The notes under the pieces: model-generated
Told to the model about the DNA's origin: nothing
The model's database searches: none
Seen by the model: the letters and a program-made list of their open reading frames with translations, nothing else
Shown here: positions 42,211 through 51,087 of the stretch, in pieces
How the letters are laid out: each line of letters begins with the position of its first letter
How positions within the stretch are numbered: the first letter of the stretch is position 1
Source of the DNA: Streptomyces sp. LaPpAH-108
GTDB lineage: Bacteria; Actinomycetota; Actinomycetes; Streptomycetales; Streptomycetaceae
NCBI RefSeq assembly: GCF_000373625.1
Contig: NZ_KB891995.1
Span: 480,882-544,881 of the forward strand
Direction: 5' to 3'
DNA: 64,000 nucleotides
Translations under genes and position numbers: made by a program

Positions 42211-43271
42211 TGAACACGGGCCCCAGCCGCCCCGCCCTCGCGGTCGTGGGGGCGACCGGCGCGGTCGGGGCCGTCCTGCTCCAGATCCTGTCCCAGCGCG
42301 CCGACGTGTGGGGCGAGATCAGACTGCTCGCCTCCCCGCGCTCGGCGGGCCGCAAGCTCACCGTGCGCGGGGCGGAGAGCGAGGTCGGCGCGCTGGGCGA
42401 GGACGCGTTCGACGGGATCGACATTGCGGTGTTCGCCGTACCCGACGAGGTCGCGGTGCAGTGGGCGCCGCTCGCCGCCGCGCGCGGCGCGGTCGTGGTG
42501 GACACCTCCGGCGCCTTCCGGGCCGACCCCGAGGTGCCGCTCGTCGTCCCCGAGATCAACCCGCACGCCGTGCGCAACCGGCCGCGCGGCATCGTGGCCA
42601 GCCCCGGCGGTACGACCCTGTCGATGATCGTCGCCCTCGGCGCGCTGCACGCCGAGTACGGCCTGCGCGAGCTGGTCGTTTCCTCGTACCAGGCGGTCAG
42701 CGGGGCCGGGCGGGCCGGGGTGGAGACCCTGCGCGCCCAGCTGTCCCTGGTCGCCGGTACGGAACTCGGCGGCGCCCCCGGTGACGTACGCCGGGCGGCG
42801 GGCGAGCTGACCGGGCCGTTCCCGGAGCCGGTCGCGCTCAACGTGGTGCCCTGGGCCGGGTCGCTCGGCGCGGACGGCTGGTCCTCGGAGGAGCTGGGGG
42901 TGCGGGAGGAGTCCCGCAAGATCCTCGGCCTGCCGGACCTCCCGGTCGCGGTGACCTGCGTGCGCGTCCCCGTCGTCACCGTCCACTCCGCGACCGTCCA
43001 CGCCCGCTTCCAGGACGAGGTCACCGTCGACGGCGCCCGCGAGATCCTGGCGACCGCGCCCGGTGTGGTGCTGTGCGACGACCCCGAGGCGGGTGAATTC
43101 CCCACCCCGGCGGACGTGGTGGGCACCGACCCGACCTGGGTCGGCCGGGTCCGGCGGGCACTCGACGACCCCACGGCGCTCGAACTCTTCGTGTGCGGCG
43201 ACAACCTGCGCAAGGGCGCCGCGCTCAACACCGCCCAGATCGCGGAGCTGGTCGCCGCCGGGAATCTGTAG
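42210..43271 (+). CDS. asd: Aspartate-semialdehyde dehydrogenase-like protein lacking the catalytic Cys
   Basis: A 353-residue protein with the NADP-binding GATGAVGAVLLQIL near residue 14 and the family block VVSSYQAVSGAGRAGVETL. The active-site segment, usually NPNCTT, reads SPGGTT: residue 134 (codon 42609-42611) is Gly in place of the nucleophilic Cys. The Gln of YQAVSG and a His (VPVVTVHSATVHARF) are kept. Catalysis by the normal thiohemiacetal route is thus unlikely, although it sits in the ask operon. It may be a regulatory or structural paralogue, with the true Asd elsewhere. ATG 42210 overlaps the ask stop. Confidence 0.85.
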   Translation: MNTGPSRPALAVVGATGAVGAVLLQILSQRADVWGEIRLLASPRSAGRKLTVRGAESEVGALGEDAFDGIDIAVFAVPDEVAVQWAPLAAARGAVVVDTSGAFRADPEVPLVVPEINPHAVRNRPRGIVASPGGTTLSMIVALGALHAEYGLRELVVSSYQAVSGAGRAGVETLRAQLSLVAGTELGGAPGDVRRAAGELTGPFPEPVALNVVPWAGSLGADGWSSEELGVREESRKILGLPDLPVAVTCVRVPVVTVHSATVHARFQDEVTVDGAREILATAPGVVLCDDPEAGEFPTPADVVGTDPTWVGRVRRALDDPTALELFVCGDNLRKGAALNTAQIAELVAAGNL

Positions 43272-43379
43272 GAATGGTGGGGGAACCCGGTGGATTCCGT
43301 AGGATTATTTTAAGAAATGTGGCCGGAACCATGGTCCACATCACTTGTCCCCCGCCGCCCCGGCAACAGAGGATTTCCT

Positions 43380-43410
43380 TCCCGCCCTCCGCAACCGCGT
43401 GAGGGCGGGA
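43380..43410 (+). terminator. Terminator after ask-asd
   Basis: TCCCGCCCTC (43380-43389) pairs perfectly with GAGGGCGGGA (43401-43410), followed by GGCGTCTTTG. It lies ~110 bases past asd. The remaining sequence to the sigma gene (to 43637) holds no other gene; GGAAC motifs at 43325 and 43541 may belong to ECF promoters. Confidence 0.75.
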
Positions 43411-43637
43411 GGCGTCTTTGCGGTCACCGCGTGGGGGCGGGGACGCGGAGATTCCGGCGCGGAGCGCCGTGACGGGGGGCGGGTGACGCCCGTTCGACAA
43501 GGACACAGGGGAAGAGCGGGATGCATGGCGGCACTTGAGGAACCGTCGGTCGTCGCACATGTGACGCCCGGCACGTACAACCCTTGCGGGGGTGCGCGTG
43601 TCCAACTGGCGTGGCAGAGGTACTCGAATTCGCCCCC

Positions 43638-44315
43638 ATGCTCTTCGAGCAGGGCGTATCCCCAACGGCAGGCGGCGCCGGTGCGCTCCGTCCGCCCCGC
43701 GCCGTCCTCCGGCCGCGCGCGTTCGGCGACATGCCGGTGATCGCGCCGATGCCCGCAGGGCGGCAGACCCGCATACCCGGCCAGCGCGACGGCTCCGACG
43801 ACCAGACGGCCGACGCGGTCGCCGGTACGACCGTCGACCATCTCACCGAGACCTATCGCGCGCACTACCGCTCGCTGCTCGGACTCGCGGCGCTGCTGCT
43901 CGACGACACCGCGTCCTGCGAGGACGTCGTGCAGGAGGCGTTCATCCGCGTCCACTCCGCGCGCAAACGGGTGCGTGACCCCGAGAAGACCCTGGCCTAC
44001 CTCCGGCAGACGGTCGTCAACCTCTCCCGCTCCGCGCTGCGTCGGCGCATCCTCGGCCTGAAGCTCCTCTCCAAGCCGATGCCCGACATGGCGAGCGCGG
44101 AGGAGGGCGCCTACGACCAGCTGGAGCGCGACTCCCTCATCAAGGCGATGAAGGGCCTTCAGCGCCGCCAGCGCGAGGTCCTGGTGCTGCGCTACTTCGC
44201 CGACATGACGGAGGCCCAGGTCGCCGCGACGCTCGGCATCTCGCTGGGCTCGGTCAAGGCGTACGGCTCCCGGGGCATCGCCGCGCTGCGGGTGTCCATG
44301 GGGGCGAAGACATGA
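43638..44315 (+). CDS. ECF-type RNA polymerase sigma factor (SigE family)
   Basis: A 225-residue sigma factor. Region 2 is ETYRAHYRSLLGLAALLLDDTASCEDVVQEAFIRVH, region 4 QRRQREVLVLRYFADMTEAQVAATLGISLGSVKAYGSRGIAALR. An N-terminal extension of ~60 residues precedes region 2; its start is uncertain (ATG 43638 taken; GTG 43611 and ATG 43731 possible; no good ribosome site). The stop overlaps the ATG of the following membrane protein gene (ATGA), the usual sigma/anti-sigma layout. Confidence 0.9.
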   Translation: MLFEQGVSPTAGGAGALRPPRAVLRPRAFGDMPVIAPMPAGRQTRIPGQRDGSDDQTADAVAGTTVDHLTETYRAHYRSLLGLAALLLDDTASCEDVVQEAFIRVHSARKRVRDPEKTLAYLRQTVVNLSRSALRRRILGLKLLSKPMPDMASAEEGAYDQLERDSLIKAMKGLQRRQREVLVLRYFADMTEAQVAATLGISLGSVKAYGSRGIAALRVSMGAKT

Positions 44316-46438
44316 GCGGCGATCCGCTGCGCGACCTGAGCACCGGCCACGACGACACGCCTACGCACGCTGGGAACGGAACTGTGAAGCACGGCCCCGA
44401 AGAACGCGAGACGCCTGCGGCGGCTTCAGCGGCATCCGAGCCCACCGGGGCTCCGGGGGCGACGGCTGAGACGGCTGAGGCCACGGACATGCGCGAGGCT
44501 TCCGGCGCGGCTGCGGCTGTGGGGGCGGCTGAGGTGGCTGTGCCTGCTGAGGCGACTGAGGCGGCTGAGATGGCTGAGGGCTCGGAGGCGGCTGAGGGTT
44601 CGGAGGCGGCTGAGGCGGCTGAGGCGGCTGAGGACTCGGAGGCAGCTGAGGGTTCAGAGTCAGCTGAGGTGGCTGAGGGTTCGGAGGGGTCCGGGGTCGA
44701 TGAGGCCGCCGGGGCATCCCGGGCCGTCGTGGCGTCCGAGGCTTCCGGGACCGCTGGTGCGGCTGAGTCGCCCGAGGCTCGCGAGGTGCCCGTGGCTTCC
44801 GGTGCGGCTGAGCGGTCCGGGGCGCCCGAGTCCGCCGAGACCGTCGTGATGCCCAAGTCCGCCGAGTCCGCCGAGGCGTCCTCCGCCGCGAAGGCCCCCG
44901 AGGGCGCCGGGAAGCCGGACGAGCAGGCGACGCAGCGGCTGACCCAGAAGTCGGCCGAGCAGCCGACCCGGGTGCTGCCTCAGACCCCGGGCGAGCGGGC
45001 GGACGAGCAGGCCACTCGGGTGCTGCCGCAGACCTCGGCCGAGCGGCCGACCGGGGTGCTCTCCCAGGCCCCGGCCCAGCAGCCGGACGAGCAGTCCACC
45101 CGGGCGCTGCCGCAGACCCCGGACGAGCAGCCGACCCAGGTGCTGCCCCAGGCTCCGGACAAGCAGCAGGACGAGCAGGCCACCCGGGTGCTGCCCCAGA
45201 CCCCGGGCGAGCGGCCGACCGGGGTGCTCTCCCAGGCCCCGGCCCAGCAGCCGGACGAGCAGTCCACCCGGAAGCTCACCCCGACCCAGGCCGACGCGTC
45301 GGCCGGTGAGGCCGCCGGGCAGGTATCCACCGATGGGGACGGGCTTGCTGAGTTGGCTCGGCTTGTTGGGCTGGATGAGTTGTCGGGGCTGGGCGAGGTC
45401 GGGGGGGCGCAGGACGTGGAGTCCGGGCTCGGGTCGGACGAGGTGGCGTTGCGGCGGTTGCTGCACTCCGCCGTGGACGACATCGCGCCCCGGGACGGTT
45501 CGCTGGACCGGCTGCGGCGGGCCGTACCTGCGCGGCGGGCCAGGAAGCGGCAGGCGGCCGTGGGCATGGCCGCGGCGGCGCTGTTCATCTGCACCGCCGT
45601 ACCCGCCCTGGTGCACGTCTCCAACGCGGGCGGCACCGACCCCAACACCGCCATGGCGGGCCAGTCCTCCGACGCCCAGGGCACCCAGGGCAAGAGCAAG
45701 AGCGGCGGCGGCGCCACCGAGGGCACCGGCGGCCAGGCGGGCACCACCGCCGGGCAGCACGGCAAGGACGGCGACAAGGACAAGCCGGGCAGGAAGCACT
45801 CCGGCGGCGACGGCTCCACCGGCGGCACCGACCCCTCCGCGACCCTCGCCTCCGGCGCCCCGGTCTGTACGGCGGGCCAGCTCGGCGCGACCGGCGGCAC
45901 GGACGGCCCCGACTCCTCCGGCGTCGTCTACGGCACCTTCCGCGTCACGAACACCTCCGGCACCGCCTGCACGGTCACCGGCACCGGCTTCGTCGGCGCG
46001 ACGGCCCAGGGCGCGGCCGACCCCGCGAAGGTCACCGCCGCCCTGCACGTACCCGGCGACGCGGCGGCGGGCCTGCCCGCGCCCGGTCTGGTCGTGTCCA
46101 CGCTGGTGCTGCAGCCGGGCGCGTCGTACGCCGAGAAGTTCGGGTTCGTGCCCTCGGAGACCTGCCCCGTCCAGGGCGGCGCCAACGGCGGCACCGGCGG
46201 AGGCGACCCCACGCCCGACCCGACCCCGACTGGCGGCCAGGACGGCAGCGCGAGCGGCGGCACGGACAACACCGGCGCGGAGGGCGTGGCACCGCAGCTG
46301 GTGATGGACGGCGCCCCGGCCGACGGCAGCGTGCTGGTGACGTACAGCGGGGCCGGCGGCTCGCCGAGCGCGTCCGCGACGGTCCCGAACGCGTGCGCCG
46401 GGACGGTCTACTTCACCGGGATGGTGCCGGGAGCCTGA
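44312..46438 (+). CDS. Large repeat-rich membrane protein, probable partner of the ECF sigma factor
   Basis: A 708-residue protein coupled to the sigma gene. Residues ~1-350 are cytosolic and low-complexity: Ala/Glu/Ser repeats (EAAEGSEAAEAAEAAED) and then Gln/Pro repeats (DEQATRVLPQTPGERP, TGVLSQAPAQQPDEQSTR). Residues ~365-412 (ALRRLLHSAVDDIAPRDGSLDRLRRAVPARRARKR) precede a single membrane helix at ~417-435, and an exported Gly/Ser/Lys linker and a beta-rich domain with four Cys (VYGTFRVTNTSGTACTVTGTGF) follow. No zinc-binding anti-sigma HxxxCxxC motif is seen. Anti-sigma function is inferred from position. Confidence 0.8.
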   Translation: MSGDPLRDLSTGHDDTPTHAGNGTVKHGPEERETPAAASAASEPTGAPGATAETAEATDMREASGAAAAVGAAEVAVPAEATEAAEMAEGSEAAEGSEAAEAAEAAEDSEAAEGSESAEVAEGSEGSGVDEAAGASRAVVASEASGTAGAAESPEAREVPVASGAAERSGAPESAETVVMPKSAESAEASSAAKAPEGAGKPDEQATQRLTQKSAEQPTRVLPQTPGERADEQATRVLPQTSAERPTGVLSQAPAQQPDEQSTRALPQTPDEQPTQVLPQAPDKQQDEQATRVLPQTPGERPTGVLSQAPAQQPDEQSTRKLTPTQADASAGEAAGQVSTDGDGLAELARLVGLDELSGLGEVGGAQDVESGLGSDEVALRRLLHSAVDDIAPRDGSLDRLRRAVPARRARKRQAAVGMAAAALFICTAVPALVHVSNAGGTDPNTAMAGQSSDAQGTQGKSKSGGGATEGTGGQAGTTAGQHGKDGDKDKPGRKHSGGDGSTGGTDPSATLASGAPVCTAGQLGATGGTDGPDSSGVVYGTFRVTNTSGTACTVTGTGFVGATAQGAADPAKVTAALHVPGDAAAGLPAPGLVVSTLVLQPGASYAEKFGFVPSETCPVQGGANGGTGGGDPTPDPTPTGGQDGSASGGTDNTGAEGVAPQLVMDGAPADGSVLVTYSGAGGSPSASATVPNACAGTVYFTGMVPGA
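45003..45271 (+). repeat. Nearly identical 100-base direct repeats in the membrane-protein gene
   Basis: The block at 45003-45103 recurs at 45171-45271, 168 bases away (56 codons, in phase), with only a few base changes. Both encode DEQATRVLPQT...PTGVLSQAPAQQ. This is a recent in-frame duplication within a longer degenerate repeat. Confidence 0.85.
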
Positions 46439-47223
46439 GCCACGGGCTCGGCGTCCTGCTGCTGCGGCGGCAGGATGCCGAGTTCCGCGTCGCGCACGGC
46501 CTCCGCCTCGCGGCGCAGCAGCCGGAACCACATGAAGATCACGAACCCCGCGAAGACGAACCACTCACCGGTGTAGCCGAGGTTCTGGAACGCCTTCAGA
46601 TCGAGCCCGGTCCCGGCGGGCGCGGTCGCGGGGACCGCCTTCATCCCCGCGTCGGCCTTGTCGAGCGTCACCCACGCGTCGTAGAGCCGGTCCGGCACCA
46701 GGTTGACCAGCGAGGCCGGGCTGATCGCGCCCGTCTGCCCGGCGGGCAGCCCGCCCTGGGCGCTGACGCCGTTGTCCCCGGGGGTCTCGGGCGCCTGGAG
46801 CGCGCCGGTCACGGTGACCTCGCCGGTGGGCGGCGCGGGCGCGGTGTGCGCGTCGGCCTTCCCCGGCAGCCAGCCGCGTACGACGGGCAGGGACTGGCCG
46901 GTGCCGGTGCGAAGGAGGGTCAGCACGTAGTACCCGGTGCGGCCGTCGAGCTGCCGGTCCGGGACCAGCAGCTGCTCGCCGTACCGCCCGCTGGCGGTGA
47001 CCCGCTCGCCGGAGGTCCGTTTGTCGACGGGCAGCATCGTGGCGAGCGGGTGTGCCGTCCCGCCACGGTCGGAGGTGGCCTGCTCGGTGGCGGTGCGGGA
47101 GTCCTGCACCCGCCCCTCGAACCGGCTCAGCTGCCAGGACCCCATGAACACGCAGAACGGGACGGCGAGCAGCACGAAGACGTTGATGCCCCACCAGCGG
47201 GGTGTCAGCAGAAACCGGTACAC
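46408..47223 (-). CDS. SURF1-family cytochrome oxidase biogenesis protein
   Basis: A 271-residue membrane protein with two helices, one near the N-terminus (WWGINVFVLLAVPFCVFMGSWQLSRFEGR) and one near the C-terminus (GEWFVFAGFVIFMWFRLLRREAE), enclosing an extracytoplasmic domain (VTASGRYGEQLLVPDRQLDG, GYYVLTLL, VVRGWLPG). SURF1 assists heme insertion into cytochrome c oxidase. The start is set at GTG 47223 because the family begins MYRFLLTPRWWG. Its 3' end overlaps the convergent membrane-protein gene by 31 bases. Confidence 0.92.
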   Translation of the reverse strand: MYRFLLTPRWWGINVFVLLAVPFCVFMGSWQLSRFEGRVQDSRTATEQATSDRGGTAHPLATMLPVDKRTSGERVTASGRYGEQLLVPDRQLDGRTGYYVLTLLRTGTGQSLPVVRGWLPGKADAHTAPAPPTGEVTVTGALQAPETPGDNGVSAQGGLPAGQTGAISPASLVNLVPDRLYDAWVTLDKADAGMKAVPATAPAGTGLDLKAFQNLGYTGEWFVFAGFVIFMWFRLLRREAEAVRDAELGILPPQQQDAEPVAQAPGTIPVK

Positions 47224-47318
47224 ACCCCAACGGTACGGCGGCCCGCCCACGCGCCCTCGCCGGGGGCCCACGTGCGCATCCGCCGACGCGGGATTCCCGG
47301 GTCGGGGATGCTAGGGGC

Positions 47319-49118
47319 ATGAGTGAAGCTGTGGAGATGCCCGACTGGGAGAAGCGGTTCCGGGCGCCGCGCGTCTCGCTGCCCGACTGGGCCGAGGACG
47401 CGCCGGAGCGGTCGCTGTTCGTGTCGAACGCGACCGGCACCTACGAGCTGTACGCCTGGGACCGTGCGAGCGGTGATCAGCGGCAGGTGACGGACCGGCC
47501 CAACGGTACGACCGACGGGGTGCTCACCCCGGACGGTGCGTGGATCTGGTGGTTCGACGACAAGGACGGCGACGAGTTCGGCGTCTGGCGCCGCCAGCCC
47601 TTCGCGGGTGGCCCGGACGAGCCCGCCGTGCCCGGCCTCGAGCCCGCCTACTCGGCCGGGCTCGCGCTCGGCCGGGACGGGCGTACGGCGGTCGTCGGGC
47701 GGTCCACGGACGAGAACGGGACGACGATCCACCTCGCGCGCTCCGGTGAGGAGCCGGTGCTGCTGTACCGGGACCGGGAGTCCGCCGGGGTGGGCGACCT
47801 CTCGCACGACGGCTCGCTGATCGCGATCGAGCACACCGAGCACGGCGACGCGATGCACGCGGCGCTGCGGGTCGTGCGCACCGACGGCAGCACGGTCGCG
47901 GAGCTGGACGACACGCGCGGCGGCACCGAGGAGCTGGGTCTTGAGGTGCTGGGGTTCGCGCCGGTCGACGGCGACACCCGGCTGCTCATCGGGCACCAGC
48001 GCCGGGGCCGCTGGGAGCCGCTGGTGTGGGACGTGGCGACCGGCACGCAGACCGATCTCGCGCTCGACCTGCCCGGCGACGTGGCGGCCGAGTGGTACCC
48101 GGACGGCGGCGCGCTGCTGATCTCGCACGGCTTCGAGGCGCGCAGCGAGCTGTTCCGCTACGACCTGGCGGACGCCACGCTGACCCGCATCCCGACCCCG
48201 CCGGGCACGGTCTCGGGGGCGACGGCGCGTCCCGACGGCAGCGTGGAGTACCTGTGGTCGTCGGCGGCCGAGCCGCCGGTGGTGCGGTCGACGTCCGGGG
48301 GTGTGGTCCTGGACCCGCCCGGCATGAAGTGCCCGCCCTCGGTCGCGGTGGAGGACGTGTGGGTGGAGGGCCCGGGCGGCCGTATCCACGCCCTGGTCCA
48401 GAAGCCTGCGGGCGCCACGGGGCCGTTGCCCACGGTCTTCGACCTCCACGGCGGTCCCACCTGGCACGACAGCGACTCCTTCGCCGCCGGACCGGCCGCC
48501 TGGGTGGACCAGGGGTACGCGGTGGTCCGCGTCAACTACCGGGGCTCCACCGGCTACGGCCGCGCCTGGACCGACGCGCTGAAGCACCGGGTCGGCCTGA
48601 TCGAGCTGGAGGACGTGGCCGCGGTACGCGAGTGGGCCGTCTCCTCCGGCCTCGCCGACCCCGAGCGCCTGGTCCTCACCGGCGGCTCCTGGGGCGGCTA
48701 CCTCACCCTCCTCGGCCTCGGCACCCAGCCCGAAGCGTGGACGGTCGGCATCGCGGCGGTCCCGGTCGCGGACTACGTCACGGCGTACCACGACGAGATG
48801 GAAGCCCTCAAGGCCATGGACCGCACCCTCCTGGGCGGCACCCCCGAAGAGGTCCCCGACCGCTTCGCGGCCTCCTCCCCCCTGACCTACGTCGACCAGG
48901 TCAAGGCCCCCGTCTACATCTCCGCAGGCGTCAACGACCCCCGCTGCCCCATCCGCCAGATCGACAACTACGTCGACCGCCTCCGCGACCGCGGCGCCGC
49001 CCACGAGGTCTACCGCTACGACGCGGGCCACGGCTCCCTGGTCGTCGACGAACGAATCAAGCAGGTGTCCTTGGAGATGGACTTCGCCCGCCGGCACCTG
49101 GCGAGCCGGACCGGGTGA
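47319..49118 (+). CDS. S9-family (prolyl oligopeptidase/acylaminoacyl-type) peptidase
   Basis: A 599-residue serine peptidase. Residues ~30-360 form a beta-propeller-like region with many DG repeats; residues ~370-599 are the alpha/beta-hydrolase domain. The nucleophile lies in GGSWGGY (Ser457), with Asp in AGVNDPRCPI and His in DAGHGS. No signal peptide is present, so it acts in the cytosol on short peptides. The start is ATG 47319. It is convergent with the TrkA-like gene, 22 bases away. Confidence 0.92.
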   Translation: MSEAVEMPDWEKRFRAPRVSLPDWAEDAPERSLFVSNATGTYELYAWDRASGDQRQVTDRPNGTTDGVLTPDGAWIWWFDDKDGDEFGVWRRQPFAGGPDEPAVPGLEPAYSAGLALGRDGRTAVVGRSTDENGTTIHLARSGEEPVLLYRDRESAGVGDLSHDGSLIAIEHTEHGDAMHAALRVVRTDGSTVAELDDTRGGTEELGLEVLGFAPVDGDTRLLIGHQRRGRWEPLVWDVATGTQTDLALDLPGDVAAEWYPDGGALLISHGFEARSELFRYDLADATLTRIPTPPGTVSGATARPDGSVEYLWSSAAEPPVVRSTSGGVVLDPPGMKCPPSVAVEDVWVEGPGGRIHALVQKPAGATGPLPTVFDLHGGPTWHDSDSFAAGPAAWVDQGYAVVRVNYRGSTGYGRAWTDALKHRVGLIELEDVAAVREWAVSSGLADPERLVLTGGSWGGYLTLLGLGTQPEAWTVGIAAVPVADYVTAYHDEMEALKAMDRTLLGGTPEEVPDRFAASSPLTYVDQVKAPVYISAGVNDPRCPIRQIDNYVDRLRDRGAAHEVYRYDAGHGSLVVDERIKQVSLEMDFARRHLASRTG

Positions 49119-49140
49119 ACCCCCACGGGGCCGGCGGGAC

Positions 49141-50931
49141 TCAGCCCAGTTCCGCCAGGCCCCGGCGGGTGGCTGCGATGATCACTCGGTCGCCCTTGTG
49201 GAGGACGTAGTTCGGGGGGACGTCGGGGTAGCCCTCCAGGGCGAGGACGCGCCAGGTGCCGGGGCGGAAGGCTTCGGCGAGGGTGTGGCCTTCGAGTTCG
49301 GGGTGGCCGGTGACCTCTACCGAGGCGAACAACAGGACCCGGCGTTCCACCGGGAAGGCGCCCAGGACGCGGCGGCCGAGCATCGCGCCCGCGAAGGCGG
49401 GGGCCGACAGGTAGGTGACGCTGCGGCTGCGGGTGGTGGCCTGGGGGTGGGCGGCGCGCAGGGTGCGGTAGACGGCGGTGGCGAAGTCGTCGTCGTAGAG
49501 GCGCAGGACGACCCGTACGTTCGGGCGCAGCGAGCGGGCGTAGAGGGCCGCCTCCAGGTTGGTGGTGTCCACGCTGGTCACCGCGAGCAGGGCGGAGGCG
49601 CGGTGGATCTTGGCCGCCTCCAGGACGCCCTCCTGGGTGACGTCGCCGAGGACGACCGGGACACGGAGGCGCCGCGCCACCGCGAGCCCGCGCGCCTCGG
49701 GGCCCGACTCCACGCACACCACCGGGATGTCCAGCTCCCGCAGCCGTACCAGCACCCGGGTGCCGATCTTGCCGAGCCCGAGCAGCACGACATGCCCGCC
49801 CAGCCCGCGCGGCGGCTTGCGCAGCGCGCCCACCGTACGGAACGTGCCGAGCCCTTCGAGGACCGCCGCCAGCAGCACCGGCAGCAGCAGCAACCCGGTG
49901 AGCCCGGACAGGAGTTGGAGGATCTGGCGGCCGAGCGGCTGCCCCAGCGCGGGCTCGTCGATCGCGAACAGGTCGAGCAGCGTGAGATAGAACGCGCCCA
50001 GCGGATGGATGCCGGTGACGAGCCACAGCGCCACCGCCAGCGCGATCACACACGCCGCGAGCCCCGCCAGGGACCACCGCAGCCGGGGCGAGAACAGCGA
50101 GGCCAGCGGCGGTACGACCCCCATCCCGAGCCCCGCCCCGGCCGCCTGCCCGGCGCTCGAACTGACCTGTTCGAGCACGATCCGGGACCGGTCCCCGGCC
50201 TCCCGTACCTCGTCGTCGTCGGGCAGCATCCGGGGCCGCTGTTCACCGGAGCCGTCCGCCGCCTCGGCGGGCGCGAGCAGCGCGAGGGTGCACAGCCCCG
50301 GCGCCCCCTCCGGCGGAGCCGCCCGCTCCACCGCGCGCAGCATCAGCCCGTCGGTGTGCACGACCCGGCTGGTCCCGGTGAGCGCGGTGGCCGCGAGCGC
50401 GGGCGCGGCCGTGTCGGCGTCGGACAGCACGGTCGTCGACCCGTCGGGCAGCCCGAGTTCGTCGTCCCCGGCGGCCAACGCGGCGGCCTGATCGAGCAGT
50501 TCCTCGATGTGCTGCCCCAACCGCCGGTTGTAGAGCCGCAGGACGAGCCGGACGCGCGGGTTCAGCCGCCGCGCGGTCAGCGCCGCCCGGATGTTGGTCT
50601 CGTCGTCCTCGTACACCAGTGCCAGCGCCGCCGCCCGGTCCACCCCGGCCTCGGCCAGCACGGCCTCGGTGGCCGCGTCGGCCTCCAACCGCCGCTCGCC
50701 GTACGAGCGTTGAGGCGCGGGCGGTGGCACGGCCGCGTTCGCCCCGGCCCGCCCCACCGCCGCGTTCACCACCCTGTCGAACAGCGCCGCCGACGCCGAC
50801 CGGGGCGGCCCGATCGTCGGCGGCCCCGTGTCCGCGCCCGGCGGTACGACCAGGACGACCTGCTCGCCGTAGACTCCGCGCAGTTCGGCGGTCAGCCGGC
50901 GCGCGAGCCCGTCGTCGCCGCACACCACCAT
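49141..50931 (-). CDS. Two TrkA-N (RCK) domain potassium-channel-like membrane protein
   Basis: A 596-residue protein. An N-terminal Rossmann domain (MVVCGDDGLARRLTAELRGVYG ... VYEDDETNIRAALTARRLNPRVRLVLRLYN) is followed by at least two to three membrane segments (LRWSLAGLAACVIALAVALWL, QILQLLSGLTGLLLLPVLLAAVLEG), with a loop between them (TGIHPLGAFYLTLLDLF). A second TrkA-N domain (HVVLLGLGKIGTRVLVRLRELDIPVVCVE) and a TrkA-C-like end (KGDRVIIAATRRGLAELG) follow. No TxGYGD selectivity filter is recognised, so ion conduction is unproven. ATG 50931 is taken. It is divergent from the first YraQ permease gene. Confidence 0.82.
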   Translation of the reverse strand: MVVCGDDGLARRLTAELRGVYGEQVVLVVPPGADTGPPTIGPPRSASAALFDRVVNAAVGRAGANAAVPPPAPQRSYGERRLEADAATEAVLAEAGVDRAAALALVYEDDETNIRAALTARRLNPRVRLVLRLYNRRLGQHIEELLDQAAALAAGDDELGLPDGSTTVLSDADTAAPALAATALTGTSRVVHTDGLMLRAVERAAPPEGAPGLCTLALLAPAEAADGSGEQRPRMLPDDDEVREAGDRSRIVLEQVSSSAGQAAGAGLGMGVVPPLASLFSPRLRWSLAGLAACVIALAVALWLVTGIHPLGAFYLTLLDLFAIDEPALGQPLGRQILQLLSGLTGLLLLPVLLAAVLEGLGTFRTVGALRKPPRGLGGHVVLLGLGKIGTRVLVRLRELDIPVVCVESGPEARGLAVARRLRVPVVLGDVTQEGVLEAAKIHRASALLAVTSVDTTNLEAALYARSLRPNVRVVLRLYDDDFATAVYRTLRAAHPQATTRSRSVTYLSAPAFAGAMLGRRVLGAFPVERRVLLFASVEVTGHPELEGHTLAEAFRPGTWRVLALEGYPDVPPNYVLHKGDRVIIAATRRGLAELG

Positions 50932-51087
50932 GTGCCCGGACGCTCCGCCCGTACCACCCTGCCCAGGAATGCTCCCCACGAGGGAAAAGAGTGCCCCAAG
51001 GAGCGGCCCGGTTCCAGGGATGGCGTGAACGGGCGCGCCCCGGGGTGCGTACCGCCCCGAAGGAGTACCGATCCGGAGGGAACACCC

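Noticed and set aside
43325..43560. GGAAC motifs before the sigma gene as ECF promoters
   Set aside because: The -35-like motif is short and the matching -10 part is unclear, so it is not listed as a feature.
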